Notes: generated by a model not told the origin, from the sequence alone. 64,000 bases of DNA from Mycobacterium szulgai (GCF_002116635.1 NZ_LQPW01000173.1:1-64000), one strand, 5' to 3'; numbered from the stretch's first letter, positions 27,110 through 43,229 are shown. Program-made: numbers and translations.

Positions 27110-27224
27110 TGTTCGGCGGTGTCCTACTTTTCCACCCGTGCGGGCAGTATCATCGGCGCTGACAGGCTTAGCTTCCGGGTTCGGAATGGGACCGGGCGTT
27201 TCCCTGTCGCTGTGGCCGCCGTAA
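27110..27224 (-). rRNA. rrf: 5S ribosomal RNA
   Basis: Read on the minus strand it begins TTACGGCGGCCACAGCG and ends GACACCGCCGAACA, 115 nt, the length of M. tuberculosis rrf. The terminal helix GGCGG/CCGCC is intact. It is the last gene of the rRNA operon. Confidence 0.98.
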
Positions 27225-27304
27225 CTCTATTTAAATTTGTACTGGTGGCGGGGTGCGGTGTTTTACGGCTATAAGCCGTGAAATGGATTGTGGTTGCGAT
27301 TTGT

Positions 27305-32220
<4,916 letters not shown>

Positions 32221-32370
32221 ACCCCTCGATAGCGAGGTGAATTTACAATCAGAGAAAATCTGACCTAACAAAAAGACACCAAAACTGGCATCTGAAAATA
32301 CGACTACACCCACACACGGGGAGTGGTAGGTGCAGTCAAAAAAACAACAACAAACAAAAACACCAAACAC

Positions 32371-32390
32371 ACTATTGAGTTCTCAAACAA
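32371..32390 (-). promoter_or_regulatory. rRNA leader antitermination boxA-like element
   Basis: The minus strand reads TTGTTTGAGAACTCAATAGT, a motif found in actinobacterial rRNA leaders and here echoed in the 16S-23S spacer. The remaining leader (32221-32370) is unusually A/T-rich and holds no gene. Confidence 0.7.
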
Positions 32391-32432
32391 CACGCACTTG
32401 CTTGTTTTTGCCCGATTCGGGGCAACCCTGCC

Positions 32433-32462
32433 AGCTTAATACAGCTCCGGCAGAGGTGTCAA
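32433..32462 (-). promoter_or_regulatory. rRNA operon promoter
   Basis: On the minus strand, -35 TTGACA (32462-32457), an 18-bp spacer, and -10 TAAGCT (32438-32433). It aligns with the M. tuberculosis rrnA promoter region (TTGACT...TAGACT followed by GGCAGGGTTGCCCCG), which is also conserved here. A further promoter inside murA is known in other mycobacteria but was not located. Confidence 0.82.
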
Positions 32463-32508
32463 GCCCCGGTTTTCGGTCAGTTTTCGTGATCGAGCCCGTC
32501 GGGCGTTG

Positions 32509-33765
32509 TTAGGAGCATACCCTCTCGATCTCAGCGCCCAAAATGCCCAGGTTCTCAACGAATAACGGGTAGCCACGGTCGATGTGGAAGACGTCGTGCA
32601 CCTCGGTATCGCCGTCGGCAACCAGCCCCGCAAGCACCAGACCGGCACCGGCTCGGATGTCTGAGCACCACACCGGCGCGCTGGAAAGCTGCGGCAGTCC
32701 CCGCACCACGGCGTGGTGCCCGTCGGTGCGGGCGTCGGCGCCGAGCCGGATCATCTCCTCTACGAACCGGAACCGCGCTTCGAAGACGTTCTCTGTGATC
32801 ATCGACGTACCGTCGGCGATCGAGGCCAGGGCGATGGCCATGGGCTGCAGATCCGTCGGGAATCCCGGAAAGGGCAGTGTCGCAACATTGACGGCCTTCG
32901 GCCGCTCGTACTGCACCACGCGGAAACTGTCGTCGGTCTGGGTGACAGTGGCGCCCGCATCGTGCAACTTGTGCAGGACCAACTGCAGGTGAGACGGGTC
33001 GATGCCGGTCACGGTGATGTCACCGCGGGTCATGGCGGCGGCGATGCCCCACGTGGCCGCGACGATGCGGTCCCCGATCACGCGGTGCTCGGTCGGGTAC
33101 AGCCGCGGAACACCGGTGATAGTCATGGTCGGCGAACCTGCACCTTCGACCTGGGCGCCCATTTGGTTCAGCATCGTGCAGAGGTCCACCACGTCGGGTT
33201 CGCGCGCCGCGTTATGAATCGTGGTGACACCCTCTGCGACCACCGCGGCCATCAGAATGTTCTCGGTGGCGCCAACCGAGGGGAACTCCAGCTGAATCTC
33301 CGCTCCGCGCAACGTTTCTGCCTGAGCCACTACGCAGCCATGCTCGATATTGCACTGTGCGCCCAACTGTCGTAGCCCTGCTTGGTGCATATCGAGCGGG
33401 CGCGACCCGATCGCGTCCCCACCGGGAAGTGCGACCCGGGCCTGCTTGCACCGCCCCACCAGCGGCCCCAGCACACACACCGAGGCCCGGAACTGTCGCA
33501 CCGCCGCGAAATCGGCGTCGTACTTGGGTTCGTCGGGTGAGGTGATGCGGGCCACGTCACCGTCGAGCTCGACGGTGGCGCCCAGGCCTCGCAGTACCTC
33601 CGCCATCAGCGGCACGTCGAGGATGTCCGGGCAGTTGGTGATCGTGCTGGTGCCCTCGGCGAGCAGGGTCGCGGCCATGAGTTTGAGCACGCTGTTCTTG
33701 GCGCCCCCGACGGCGACTTCGCCTGACAACCGGTTCCCGCCGGTCACCACGAAACGCTCCGCCAC
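32509..33765 (-). CDS. murA: UDP-N-acetylglucosamine 1-carboxyvinyltransferase
   Basis: First committed step of peptidoglycan synthesis. It is 418 residues, as in M. tuberculosis. Start is GTG giving MAERFVVTGG; Lys23 in GGAKNS is present. The active-site loop is PGGDAIGSRPLD: Asp117 replaces the Cys that fosfomycin alkylates in E. coli MurA, so intrinsic fosfomycin resistance is expected. The rRNA operon follows directly on the same strand; the cobalamin adenosyltransferase gene diverges upstream. Confidence 0.97.
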   Translation of the reverse strand: MAERFVVTGGNRLSGEVAVGGAKNSVLKLMAATLLAEGTSTITNCPDILDVPLMAEVLRGLGATVELDGDVARITSPDEPKYDADFAAVRQFRASVCVLGPLVGRCKQARVALPGGDAIGSRPLDMHQAGLRQLGAQCNIEHGCVVAQAETLRGAEIQLEFPSVGATENILMAAVVAEGVTTIHNAAREPDVVDLCTMLNQMGAQVEGAGSPTMTITGVPRLYPTEHRVIGDRIVAATWGIAAAMTRGDITVTGIDPSHLQLVLHKLHDAGATVTQTDDSFRVVQYERPKAVNVATLPFPGFPTDLQPMAIALASIADGTSMITENVFEARFRFVEEMIRLGADARTDGHHAVVRGLPQLSSAPVWCSDIRAGAGLVLAGLVADGDTEVHDVFHIDRGYPLFVENLGILGAEIERVCS

Positions 33766-33848
33766 CCGGGTCAGTGTAGTGAAGCAGTTTCGGCTTGTCA
33801 GTCAGCCAAGACATGACCCCTGCCCAGGCAGCGGTACGGTTTTTGCTC

Positions 33849-34436
33849 ATGGGAATCCATCTGACCCGCATCTATACCCGCACCGGCGACGACGGCACCA
33901 CGGGACTGAGCGATTTCTCACGGGTTTCCAAGACCGATCCGCGGCTGGTGGCTTACGGCGACTGTGACGAGGCCAACTCCGCGATCGGTGTTGCCATTGC
34001 ATTGGGTGGCCCTGACGAGCAGGTCGCCGCGGTACTGCGCCACATTCAGAACGACTTGTTCGACGCCGGCGCGGATCTCTCGACGCCGGTGGTGGCAAAT
34101 CCCGAGCATCCACCGCTGCGTATCACCCAGTCCTACATCGACCGGCTGGAAGGCTGGTGTGACACCTACAATGAGGACCTGCCTGCGCTGAATTCCTTTG
34201 TGTTGCCAGGCGGTTCGCCGCTGTCGGCGCTGTTGCACGTCGCCCGCACGGTAGTCCGGCGGGCCGAGCGCTCGGCGTGGACGGCGGTCCAGGCCCATCC
34301 GGACGGGGTCAGCGACTTGCCGGCGAAGTATCTGAACCGGTTGTCGGATTTGCTCTTCATCCTGTCGCGGCTAGCGAACCCCGCCGGTGACGTGCTATGG
34401 CGTCCCGGCGGCGGCAGCCCGAGCGAAAAGGCCTGA
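33849..34436 (+). CDS. PduO-type cob(I)alamin adenosyltransferase
   Basis: Makes adenosylcobalamin, the cofactor of methylmalonyl-CoA mutase. It is 195 residues, homologue of Rv1314c. The N-terminal ATP loop is TRIYTRTGDDGTTGLSDFSR; the helical-bundle signature RTVVRRAERSAW and PAKYLNRLSDLLFILSR are intact. ATG at 33849 excludes an upstream extension that overlaps the divergent murA control region. A VOC gene starts right after its stop. Confidence 0.94.
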   Translation: MGIHLTRIYTRTGDDGTTGLSDFSRVSKTDPRLVAYGDCDEANSAIGVAIALGGPDEQVAAVLRHIQNDLFDAGADLSTPVVANPEHPPLRITQSYIDRLEGWCDTYNEDLPALNSFVLPGGSPLSALLHVARTVVRRAERSAWTAVQAHPDGVSDLPAKYLNRLSDLLFILSRLANPAGDVLWRPGGGSPSEKA

Positions 34437-34437
34437 C

Positions 34438-34884
34438 ATGAAGCACAATCGGTCGATTCCTCCGGCTGCCGTGATTCCGGTGCTCGTCTATCCCGATGTG
34501 CGTGCGGCAGTGGGGTGGCTCACCGCAGCGTTCGGTTTCATCGAGCGCACGCGGATCGGAGAGAGCCACCGAGCCCAGATGAGCATCGGGGCGGAGGCGG
34601 CGATGATCGTCGCGGACATCGCCGGTGAGCGGCAACCGCCGACTGCCGGCATCGTCACGCACGAAATCAAGGTGCGGGTCGGCGACGTGGACGCTCAGTA
34701 TGAGCGTGCCCGGGCGGCGGGGGCCAAGATACTGGAGCCGCCCGTCGACCGCGAGTACGGAGAACGGGAATGCACCGTCGAAGATCTCGCCGGCCATCGC
34801 TGGCAATTCAGCGAAACGCTGCGCGACGTCGCGCCCGAAGAATACGGATGCCAGACCGTTACGCCATGGCCCGGCGAGAGTTAG
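34438..34884 (+). CDS. VOC family protein
   Basis: A 148-residue glyoxalase-fold protein of the type often called PhnB/bleomycin-resistance-like: PVLVYPDVRAAVGWLTAAFGF at the N terminus and REYGERECTVEDLAGHRWQFSET near the C terminus. It begins two bases after the adenosyltransferase stop, so it is probably co-transcribed. Substrate unknown. Its stop overlaps the stop of the convergent DUF2550 gene in TTAG. M. tuberculosis has IS1557 at this position instead. Confidence 0.85.
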   Translation: MKHNRSIPPAAVIPVLVYPDVRAAVGWLTAAFGFIERTRIGESHRAQMSIGAEAAMIVADIAGERQPPTAGIVTHEIKVRVGDVDAQYERARAAGAKILEPPVDREYGERECTVEDLAGHRWQFSETLRDVAPEEYGCQTVTPWPGES

Positions 34885-35324
34885 ACGCTGCGGCGACGGG
34901 CCCGCGGCGACGGCCGTGACTCCAGCCACGATTGAAATGCGGTCAATGCGCCTCTGTCCAAAGCGATTTCGTAGCCGACCCGCCGCTCCTGTGTGGTATC
35001 GCGCAATTCCAGCACCACGATCTCGTCGGTCATGATGTCGAATTCGTCGCCCCGTGGCGCGCGCCGGCCCACCACCTCCAAGCCCCGCCTGCTGAGCCGG
35101 CGGTCCGGCCACAGCCGCAGACTGGACAGCCGGTAAAACGCGGCTTCGCCGCCGCGATAGCGGATTACTCCGTGGCGCCAGCCGTGACCTCCGACGGCCG
35201 GGATATCGCGCATGATTCCGGCCGTTCCACCTTGCCGTAGCTTCCACAACCGGTAGCTCAGCGCTAGGACGGCGACGCCCAACAGGACGACGAGCACGAC
35301 CATGCCGACCATGGGCGCGCTCAT
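34881..35324 (-). CDS. DUF2550 membrane-anchored protein (Rv1312-like)
   Basis: A 147-residue protein with one N-terminal membrane helix (about 5-25, MVGMVVLVVLLGVAVLALS) and a soluble domain beginning after KLRQGG, with GGHGWRHGVIRYRGGEAAFYRL and the DRRLSRRGLEVVGRR block of DUF2550. It lies eight bases after atpC and is probably co-transcribed with the ATP synthase genes in all mycobacteria, but no role in the enzyme is established. Confidence 0.9.
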   Translation of the reverse strand: MSAPMVGMVVLVVLLGVAVLALSYRLWKLRQGGTAGIMRDIPAVGGHGWRHGVIRYRGGEAAFYRLSSLRLWPDRRLSRRGLEVVGRRAPRGDEFDIMTDEIVVLELRDTTQERRVGYEIALDRGALTAFQSWLESRPSPRARRRSV

Positions 35325-35332
35325 CGGGTTAC

Positions 35333-35698
35333 TTAGTCGATCGCGCCGACGGCGCGCAATCTGGCGCGGCCCCTGGCGGCGATCTTCGGGTCATCGGACT
35401 CGGCGTCCTCTTTGGCGGCGTGCTCGTCGATGTCCTTCTCGAACTCGGCGGACTCGGCAAGGATGCTGACGCCGTCTTCGGTTACCGAAAGAAACCCGCC
35501 GTCCACCGCGATGCGAAGATCGTCATCGCCTTCGCGCGCCACCCGGACCATCGCGTCGTCGACCAGCTGCGCTACCAACGGAATGTGGTGGGGCAAAATG
35601 CCGATCTCGCCAACGGTGGTGCGGGTGAAGAGAAACGTCGCCTCTCCCGACCAGATCTTCCGATCGACAGCCACGATCTCAACGTTCAATTCGGCCAT
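35333..35698 (-). CDS. atpC: ATP synthase epsilon subunit
   Basis: Central-stalk subunit of F1. It is 121 residues, with an N-terminal beta barrel (LNVEIVAVDRKIWSGEA...GEIGILPHHIPLVAQL) and a short C-terminal helical region ending RGRARLRAVGAID. The C-terminal domain is short, as in mycobacteria. Last subunit gene of the operon. Confidence 0.96.
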   Translation of the reverse strand: MAELNVEIVAVDRKIWSGEATFLFTRTTVGEIGILPHHIPLVAQLVDDAMVRVAREGDDDLRIAVDGGFLSVTEDGVSILAESAEFEKDIDEHAAKEDAESDDPKIAARGRARLRAVGAID

Positions 35699-35731
35699 GC
35701 CACACCACCTTTCGCCTCTGCAGGATCCTCT

Positions 35732-37180
<1,449 letters not shown>

Positions 37181-37205
37181 AGTCTTTCGCTTCCTCGTGG
37201 GCCTA

Positions 37206-38123
37206 TTACTTAGCGGCGTCGGCGAGCGCATTTGCGCCACCGACGATTTCGCTGATTTCCTGGGTGATCTGGGCCTGACGCTCGCGGTTTGCTTCCAGCG
37301 TCAGGGCTTTGATGAGGTCGTCGGCGTTGTCGGTGGCCGACTTCATCGCGCGTTGGCGTGAGGCCAACTCCGATGCCGCCGACTCCAGCAGCGCCGCGTA
37401 GACACGGGTGGTCAGATACCGCGGCAGCAGCGCCTCGAAGAGCGTCGTCGCATCCGGTTCGAACGAGTACAGCGTGTGCGGCCCGGTGTCTTCCTCGACG
37501 TACTCCACCACCAGCGGAGCGATCCGGTGGGCCACCGCCGTCTGCGACATCATCGACTTGAACTCCGAATAGACGATGTGCAATTCGTCAACACCCTGGT
37601 CCTCATCGGAGGGACTATCCTCCTCGCCCGCGCCCTTCATGAACGTTTCGACCAAGGTCTCGGCAATCTCTGCGGCGTTCTCGGCCTTGGGCTGCTCGGA
37701 GAAACCCGTCCAGGACTCGGTGATGTTCCAGTTGCGGAACTTGAAGTAGTTCAGCGCCTTACGGCCCACTGTGTACAGAACCGGCTGCTTTCCTTCCTCC
37801 CTCAGCAGGGAGAACAGCTCTTCGGAGCGACGGAAAATGCTGGAGTTGTATGCGCCGCACAGACCACGGTCGGACGACACCACCAGTACGCCGGCCCGCT
37901 TCGGTTCGGCCCGCTCGACCAGCAGCGGATGGTCCAGAGCAGCCTCGGCGGACAGAGTGGTGAGCATCCTGGTGATCTCGAATGCATAGGGCCGCGCGGA
38001 TTCCAGCCGAGCCTGCGCCTTACCGATGCGCGATGTAGCGATCAGCTCCTGGGCCTTGGTGATCTTCTTGATCGACCCCGCCGAGCGAATCCGACCGCGT
38101 AGTTCGCGAAGTGTGGCAGCCAT
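37206..38123 (-). CDS. atpG: ATP synthase gamma subunit
   Basis: Rotor shaft of F1, 305 residues as in M. tuberculosis. The N-terminal helix starts MAATLRELRGRIRSAGSIKKITKAQ; the C-terminal helix ends ERQAQITQEISEIVGGANAL. The acidic loop GAGEEDSPSDEDQGVDE (about 166-182) is the mycobacterial gamma insertion, reported to affect coupling. Confidence 0.97.
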   Translation of the reverse strand: MAATLRELRGRIRSAGSIKKITKAQELIATSRIGKAQARLESARPYAFEITRMLTTLSAEAALDHPLLVERAEPKRAGVLVVSSDRGLCGAYNSSIFRRSEELFSLLREEGKQPVLYTVGRKALNYFKFRNWNITESWTGFSEQPKAENAAEIAETLVETFMKGAGEEDSPSDEDQGVDELHIVYSEFKSMMSQTAVAHRIAPLVVEYVEEDTGPHTLYSFEPDATTLFEALLPRYLTTRVYAALLESAASELASRQRAMKSATDNADDLIKALTLEANRERQAQITQEISEIVGGANALADAAK

Positions 38124-38129
38124 TGTTAG

Positions 38130-39800
38130 CTACTTCTTGTCCTTCTTCTTGGAATCCTTGTCCTTGGGCTTTTCCTTCTTGACCTTCACGGATTCCTTGC
38201 CGACCTCGTCCTCGTCCATCGCCTCGACATGCTCATCGGGCACCACCGAGCCGCCGCCACTGGCGGCGAAGCCCTTCTTGAAGTGCTTGATGATTTCGAC
38301 CAGCTTCTCTTCGTCTTCCTCAGAAAGCTTCTGGGTCTTACGAATGCCTTCGAGGAACTTCTCCTCGGAAGCTCGCATGTGGTCAAGGATCTCGGATTCG
38401 AATCGCTTGACGTCTTCGACCGGCACCGAGTCCAGGTGACCGCCGGTGCCCAAGAAGATCGAAATCACCTGCTCCTCAACGGGCATCGGCTGGAATTGCG
38501 GTTGCTTGAGCAACTCCACCAGCCGCTCACCGCGCTCCAGCTGTGCCTTCGATGTGGCATCCAGGTCAGAAGCAAATGCTGCGAAGGCTTCCAGTTCGCG
38601 GTACTGGGACAGGTCCAGACGCAGCGAGCCGGCCACCTCCTTCATTGCCTTGATCTGCGCGGCACCACCCACCCGGGACACCGACACACCGACGTTGATG
38701 GCGGGGCGGACACCCTGGTTGAACAGGTCGGTTTCCAGGAAGCACTGGCCGTCGGTGATCGAGATGACGTTGGTGGGAATGTAGGCCGAAATGTCGTTGG
38801 CCTTGGTCTCGATGATCGGCAGCCCGGTCAGCGAGCCCCCGCCCAGCTCGTCGGACAACTTGGCGCAGCGCTCGAGCAACCGCGAGTGCAGATAGAAGAC
38901 GTCGCCCGGGTAAGCCTCGCGGCCGGGCGGACGGCGCAGCAGCAGTGAAATCGCGCGGTACGCCTCGGCCTGCTTGGTCAAGTCGTCGAACACGATCAGC
39001 ACGTGCTTGCCCTCGTACATCCAGTGCTGGGCAATCGCCGAACCCGTATAAGGCGCAAGCCATTTGAACCCGGCGGAGTCCGAAGCCGGGGCAGCGACGA
39101 TCGTGGTGTAGTCCATCGCGCCGCCTTCTTCCAGCGCGCGCTTAACCGACGCGATCGTGGTGCCCTTCTGGCCGATGGCCACGTATACGCAGCGCACCTG
39201 CTTCTTCTCGTCGCCGGTTTCCCAGTTCTGCCGCTGGTTCAGAATAGTGTCGACGCAGACCGCGGTCTTGCCGGTCTTACGGTCGCCGATGATCAGCTGA
39301 CGCTGACCACGGCCGATCGGGGTCATCGCGTCGATCGCCTTGATGCCGGTCTGCAGCGGCTCTTTCACGCTCTGCCGCTCCACCACCGACGGTGCCTGCA
39401 GCTCCAATGCCCGGCGGATATCGGTGTCGATGTCGCCGCCCCCGTCGATCGGCTGGCCGAGCGGGTTGACCACGCGGCCCAGGAAGCCGTCGCCCACCGG
39501 TACCGAAAGGACTTCGCCGGTGCGCTTGACCTGCTGGCCTTCTTCGATGTTCTCGAAGTCACCGAGGATGACCGCGCCGACGCTGTGCTCATCGAGGTTG
39601 AGGGCGACGCCGAGCACGCCGCCGGGAAATTCGAGCAGCTCCTGGGTCATCACCGACGGCAGACCCTCGACATGCGCGATACCGTCCCCGGCATCGACGA
39701 CGCTGCCGACCTCCTCGCGAGCGGTGTCCGAGGTGAAGGAACCTACGTACTCTTCGATCGCGCTCTGAATGTCATCAGCGGAGATTGTCAACTCGGCCAT
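38130..39800 (-). CDS. atpA: ATP synthase alpha subunit
   Basis: Regulatory F1 subunit, 556 residues. Walker A is GDRKTGKT; Walker B is VLIVFDDLTK. The C terminus extends past the usual end with a charged tail (VPDEHVEAMDEDEVGKES followed by a Lys/Asp-rich stretch), the mycobacterium-specific extension known to suppress ATP hydrolysis. It lies six bases before atpG. Confidence 0.98.
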   Translation of the reverse strand: MAELTISADDIQSAIEEYVGSFTSDTAREEVGSVVDAGDGIAHVEGLPSVMTQELLEFPGGVLGVALNLDEHSVGAVILGDFENIEEGQQVKRTGEVLSVPVGDGFLGRVVNPLGQPIDGGGDIDTDIRRALELQAPSVVERQSVKEPLQTGIKAIDAMTPIGRGQRQLIIGDRKTGKTAVCVDTILNQRQNWETGDEKKQVRCVYVAIGQKGTTIASVKRALEEGGAMDYTTIVAAPASDSAGFKWLAPYTGSAIAQHWMYEGKHVLIVFDDLTKQAEAYRAISLLLRRPPGREAYPGDVFYLHSRLLERCAKLSDELGGGSLTGLPIIETKANDISAYIPTNVISITDGQCFLETDLFNQGVRPAINVGVSVSRVGGAAQIKAMKEVAGSLRLDLSQYRELEAFAAFASDLDATSKAQLERGERLVELLKQPQFQPMPVEEQVISIFLGTGGHLDSVPVEDVKRFESEILDHMRASEEKFLEGIRKTQKLSEEDEEKLVEIIKHFKKGFAASGGGSVVPDEHVEAMDEDEVGKESVKVKKEKPKDKDSKKKDKK

Positions 39801-39860
39801 GGCTTTTCGTCTTCCTACTTCGGGGTTTGGTGATGACTAGTTCGGGTGTTTCAGTGGGGC

Positions 39861-41201
39861 TTAATCCGGCAATTGGGCTTCGGCAGCGGCCAACCGGGAC
39901 TTGAGCGTGCCGTCGATCACCTCGTCGCCGACCGAGATCAAAAGGCCACCCAGCAGCTCGTCGTCGATCTGCAGCTGGACCGCCACCGGATGACCGTAGA
40001 TGCGGCTGAGGACATCTGTGACGCGTGTGCGCTGTGCGTCGCTGAGCTCAGCGGCGGCGCTGACCTGGGCCACGACTTCGCCGCGCCGGGCCACCGCGAC
40101 TTCGGCAAGGAACAGCGCGGCCTCTTCGGCCGGCTCACCCCTGAGCAGCTCGACTGTGTGCGACAGCAGGGACACGACTACCGGGTTGACCCTGGCGCTC
40201 GAGCTTTCCAGCACCTTGCGCAGCAAGCCGACCCGGCCCTCGGCGGGGCTCGTGTATTCGCCCAGCAGAATCCCGAGGCGGGGCTGGGCGTCGAGAATGC
40301 GGGAAAACCGGAACAACTGGTCTTCGACTTCGTCGACCTTGCCGTCACGTTCGGCGACTTCGAGTAAGGCCTGCCGGGAGACGTGCTCTATTGCATCAAC
40401 CAGATCGGAGTTCGCCGACCAGCGTTCAGAGACAGCGGCGCGCATCACGTCCAGCGTGGCATCACCGACCTTGCCGTTCAGCAGACGTTCGATCAACTTG
40501 ACCCGGGGTGCCGAATCTTCCGCGGGCACAGTGAGATAACGCGTGACGACGATTTCGTTGTCCAGCAGCTTGGCCACCGAGACCAGCTCGTCGGCCAGCG
40601 TCGACAGACCGTTGGTGTCGAGGTCCTTGGCTATGGTGTCGAATCGACCCACCAGGCCGGCCAACGCCCGCCGGCTCGCCGAGCGCATCTTTGCCTGTAG
40701 CGGGTATTCGACATCAACCGCCTGCGGCGCCATTTCATCGAGCTCGTCGAGGAACCGATCGACGGTAGCCGACTGCTGCTGGTCGTCGGCGATGTAGTTG
40801 CGCACCAATTCGCCTGCCTGGCGCACTGATTCATGGCCCAACTCGAGTCGGAGCTGACGGGTCAATTGTGCCCGCAACAGCTCGACCTGACGGTCGCCCT
40901 GCACCTTGATGCGTTCCGCCTCGACTTCGGCCTGCGCCTGCAACTGCTCGGTGATGCGCTCGGCATCGGCCTTGGCCTCTTCGACGAGGCGCTCGGCTTC
41001 CTCCTTGGCGGTTTGTACGGCCTTGCTGTGCGCCGTAGTCGATTCGGTGAGCCGCTTGGCGGCGTCGGCCGAATCCTTCAACTGCTGACGCACCGTTTCT
41101 TGCCGGGCGGTCATCAGCCGGCGCACCGGTGGCACCACATAACGCCACACCAGCAACACGATGGCCGCGAAGCCCACCAACTGTCCGATGAAAGTCGACA
41201 T
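39861..41201 (-). CDS. atpH: ATP synthase b'-delta fusion subunit
   Basis: A 446-residue fusion typical of mycobacteria. Residues 1-~165 form a membrane-anchored b-type stalk helix (FIGQLVGFAAIVLLVWRYVV, then a long charged coiled coil); residues ~200-446 form the delta subunit (ALAGLVGRFDTIAKDLD ... RILDAQPRLGILLGEY ... GRVGLLRKVL). Together with atpF it makes the peripheral stalk. Confidence 0.97.
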   Translation of the reverse strand: MSTFIGQLVGFAAIVLLVWRYVVPPVRRLMTARQETVRQQLKDSADAAKRLTESTTAHSKAVQTAKEEAERLVEEAKADAERITEQLQAQAEVEAERIKVQGDRQVELLRAQLTRQLRLELGHESVRQAGELVRNYIADDQQQSATVDRFLDELDEMAPQAVDVEYPLQAKMRSASRRALAGLVGRFDTIAKDLDTNGLSTLADELVSVAKLLDNEIVVTRYLTVPAEDSAPRVKLIERLLNGKVGDATLDVMRAAVSERWSANSDLVDAIEHVSRQALLEVAERDGKVDEVEDQLFRFSRILDAQPRLGILLGEYTSPAEGRVGLLRKVLESSSARVNPVVVSLLSHTVELLRGEPAEEAALFLAEVAVARRGEVVAQVSAAAELSDAQRTRVTDVLSRIYGHPVAVQLQIDDELLGGLLISVGDEVIDGTLKSRLAAAEAQLPD

Positions 41202-41217
41202 TGTTCAGCTACCTCGT

Positions 41218-41733
41218 CTACCTCGTCGCAGCTGATTGGCTGACGTCGACACCGAGGATCCGACTGGCCAGCGTGGCCGACATGTTTCCAACGTTGGCGC
41301 GCAGATCCATTTCCACGGCGTCCCTCTCCCGCTTCAATTGCTCGCTGGCAATTTGCACTGTCAATGCCACCTGCTGCTCGGCACGGGCGCGCGCGTCATC
41401 GATGACCTTGCGGCCCTCGGTACGGGCGTTGTCACGGAACGACCCCGCCTGAACGCGAGCTTCCTTCATGGCTTCTTCGTAATCGGACTCGGCGGCGGCG
41501 AACTGCTCAGCCGACTTCCTGTTGTCGGAGGCCGTCTTGGCAACCATCGCATCGCGTTCCCGCAATACCCTCAGGATCGGCGGCACCACAAAAGTACCGA
41601 TGACACCGAGTACCACCAGGAAGATGGCCAGCACGAAGAAAAAGGTGCCGTTGGGTATGAGGAAGTTGCTGTTCTTGCCACCTTCCTCTGCTGCCTGGCT
41701 CGAGGCCAGAACAATAGAGTTCAGGTCACCCAT
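41218..41733 (-). CDS. atpF: ATP synthase b subunit
   Basis: A 171-residue peripheral-stalk subunit: one membrane helix (about 28-50, GTFFFVLAIFLVVLGVIGTFVV) followed by a long charged coiled coil. It is 16 bases from the next gene atpH and 9 bases downstream of atpE. Confidence 0.97.
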   Translation of the reverse strand: MGDLNSIVLASSQAAEEGGKNSNFLIPNGTFFFVLAIFLVVLGVIGTFVVPPILRVLRERDAMVAKTASDNRKSAEQFAAAESDYEEAMKEARVQAGSFRDNARTEGRKVIDDARARAEQQVALTVQIASEQLKRERDAVEMDLRANVGNMSATLASRILGVDVSQSAATR

Positions 41734-41742
41734 CGCAGCGAA

Positions 41743-41988
<246 letters not shown>

Positions 41989-42022
41989 ATTCCTTATCCT
42001 CCTTGATAACTCCGCTAGCGAT

Positions 42023-42775
42023 TTAGTGGTGGTCCTCTTCGAGCTCCATGGCCTGACTGAAGTACAGAATCGTCAGCAATGCGAAAATGAAGGCCTGGAT
42101 TGCGCCGACGAACAAGTCGAACGATTTCCAGATCGCATTCGGCAGCCACAAGATATAGGGCGGAAAGAGTGCGATCAGCGCAACCAGGATCCCGCCGGCG
42201 AAGATGTTGCCGAAAAGCCGGAGCGACAACGAGATCGGCTTGGCGAGTTCTTCGACGACGTTGATCGGCGCCAGTATCGCGACGTGGCCCTTGAGGACCT
42301 TGATCGGGTGACCGATGATGCCGCGGCGCCAGATGCCGGCCGCGTGATAGCAGACGAACACGAACAGGGCCAGCGCCAGCACATAGTTGATGTCGGCCGC
42401 CGCCGAGGAGAGGACCTCGGTGGTCTTGCCGTTCTTCTCGGTGTACTGCAGCGGCAGCACCGACAGCCAGTTGGAGATCAAGATGAACACGAAGATGGTG
42501 ACCGCGAGCGGCAGCACGAACGGTGCGATCCGCATACCAATGGCACCCTCGACCTGGTTGCGCATCTGAATGGTGATCGCCTCGAAGAACAACTGCACCC
42601 CACCCGGTACGTCGGTCGAGGTGACCTTGCGGCGCAGATAGAAGGCCAGCGCGATGACGATCAACCCGGCGATCGCTGTCGACAGGATGGTGTCGGTGTT
42701 GACGGTCATCCCGAGCCAGGTGGCCGTGTGGTGCTCGCCGACCTCGATCTGGGCGGCCAGGATCGACTCAGTCAT
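42023..42775 (-). CDS. atpB: ATP synthase a subunit
   Basis: Proton-channel subunit of Fo, 250 residues, with five to six membrane helices. The essential Arg lies in [35 protein letters not shown] is the last helix. Its ATG overlaps the preceding gene by eight bases. Confidence 0.97.
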
Positions 42776-43229
42776 CGCTGGTGTTCCTCACTTCCGTCCC
42801 TTCCGATTCCGCCGCCGGGTCGCCGCTGCGCAGCTTCTTCCAGACCGGCAGGGCGGTTGATATCACCAGCACCACCTGGAACAGCGCAAGTCCGAAAACG
42901 ACACCCAACCCGGCGGGCCGGAAAATGAAGGCGATGATCAGCCCGATGATGGTGATGATCGCCAGCCGTGACGCCGAGTTCAGCGCCATAGAGCTTTTCA
43001 TCGGATGCTCTTTGGCGGTGATCGTCTCCACGGAACGCCGGACCAACAGCGCGTTGAGCAAACCCAGTAGCAGCCCGATACCGAAGAAAACCCCGACCAT
43101 GAGGTGCCCGGCGAAGCCGGCGGCCAGCATCGCCACCGCCGTCAGCCCGACACTGATCACAAAGAGGCGTACCGGACGAAAGGCAACAGCGGGAAACACC
43201 AACGGCGCGTCCTGCGCTGGTGTCGTCAC
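42768..43229 (-). CDS. AtpI-like membrane protein, first gene of the ATP synthase operon
   Basis: A 153-residue homologue of Rv1303 with four hydrophobic segments (about 20-44, 45-66, 88-108 and 110-130). It occupies the place of atpI/uncI, whose product assists c-ring assembly or Mg2+ handling in other bacteria; sequence similarity is low, so that role is inference. It overlaps atpB. The 227 bases upstream (43230-43456) hold no gene and should contain the operon promoter, though no convincing -10/-35 pair was found. Confidence 0.88.
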   Translation of the reverse strand: MTTPAQDAPLVFPAVAFRPVRLFVISVGLTAVAMLAAGFAGHLMVGVFFGIGLLLGLLNALLVRRSVETITAKEHPMKSSMALNSASRLAIITIIGLIIAFIFRPAGLGVVFGLALFQVVLVISTALPVWKKLRSGDPAAESEGTEVRNTSDD

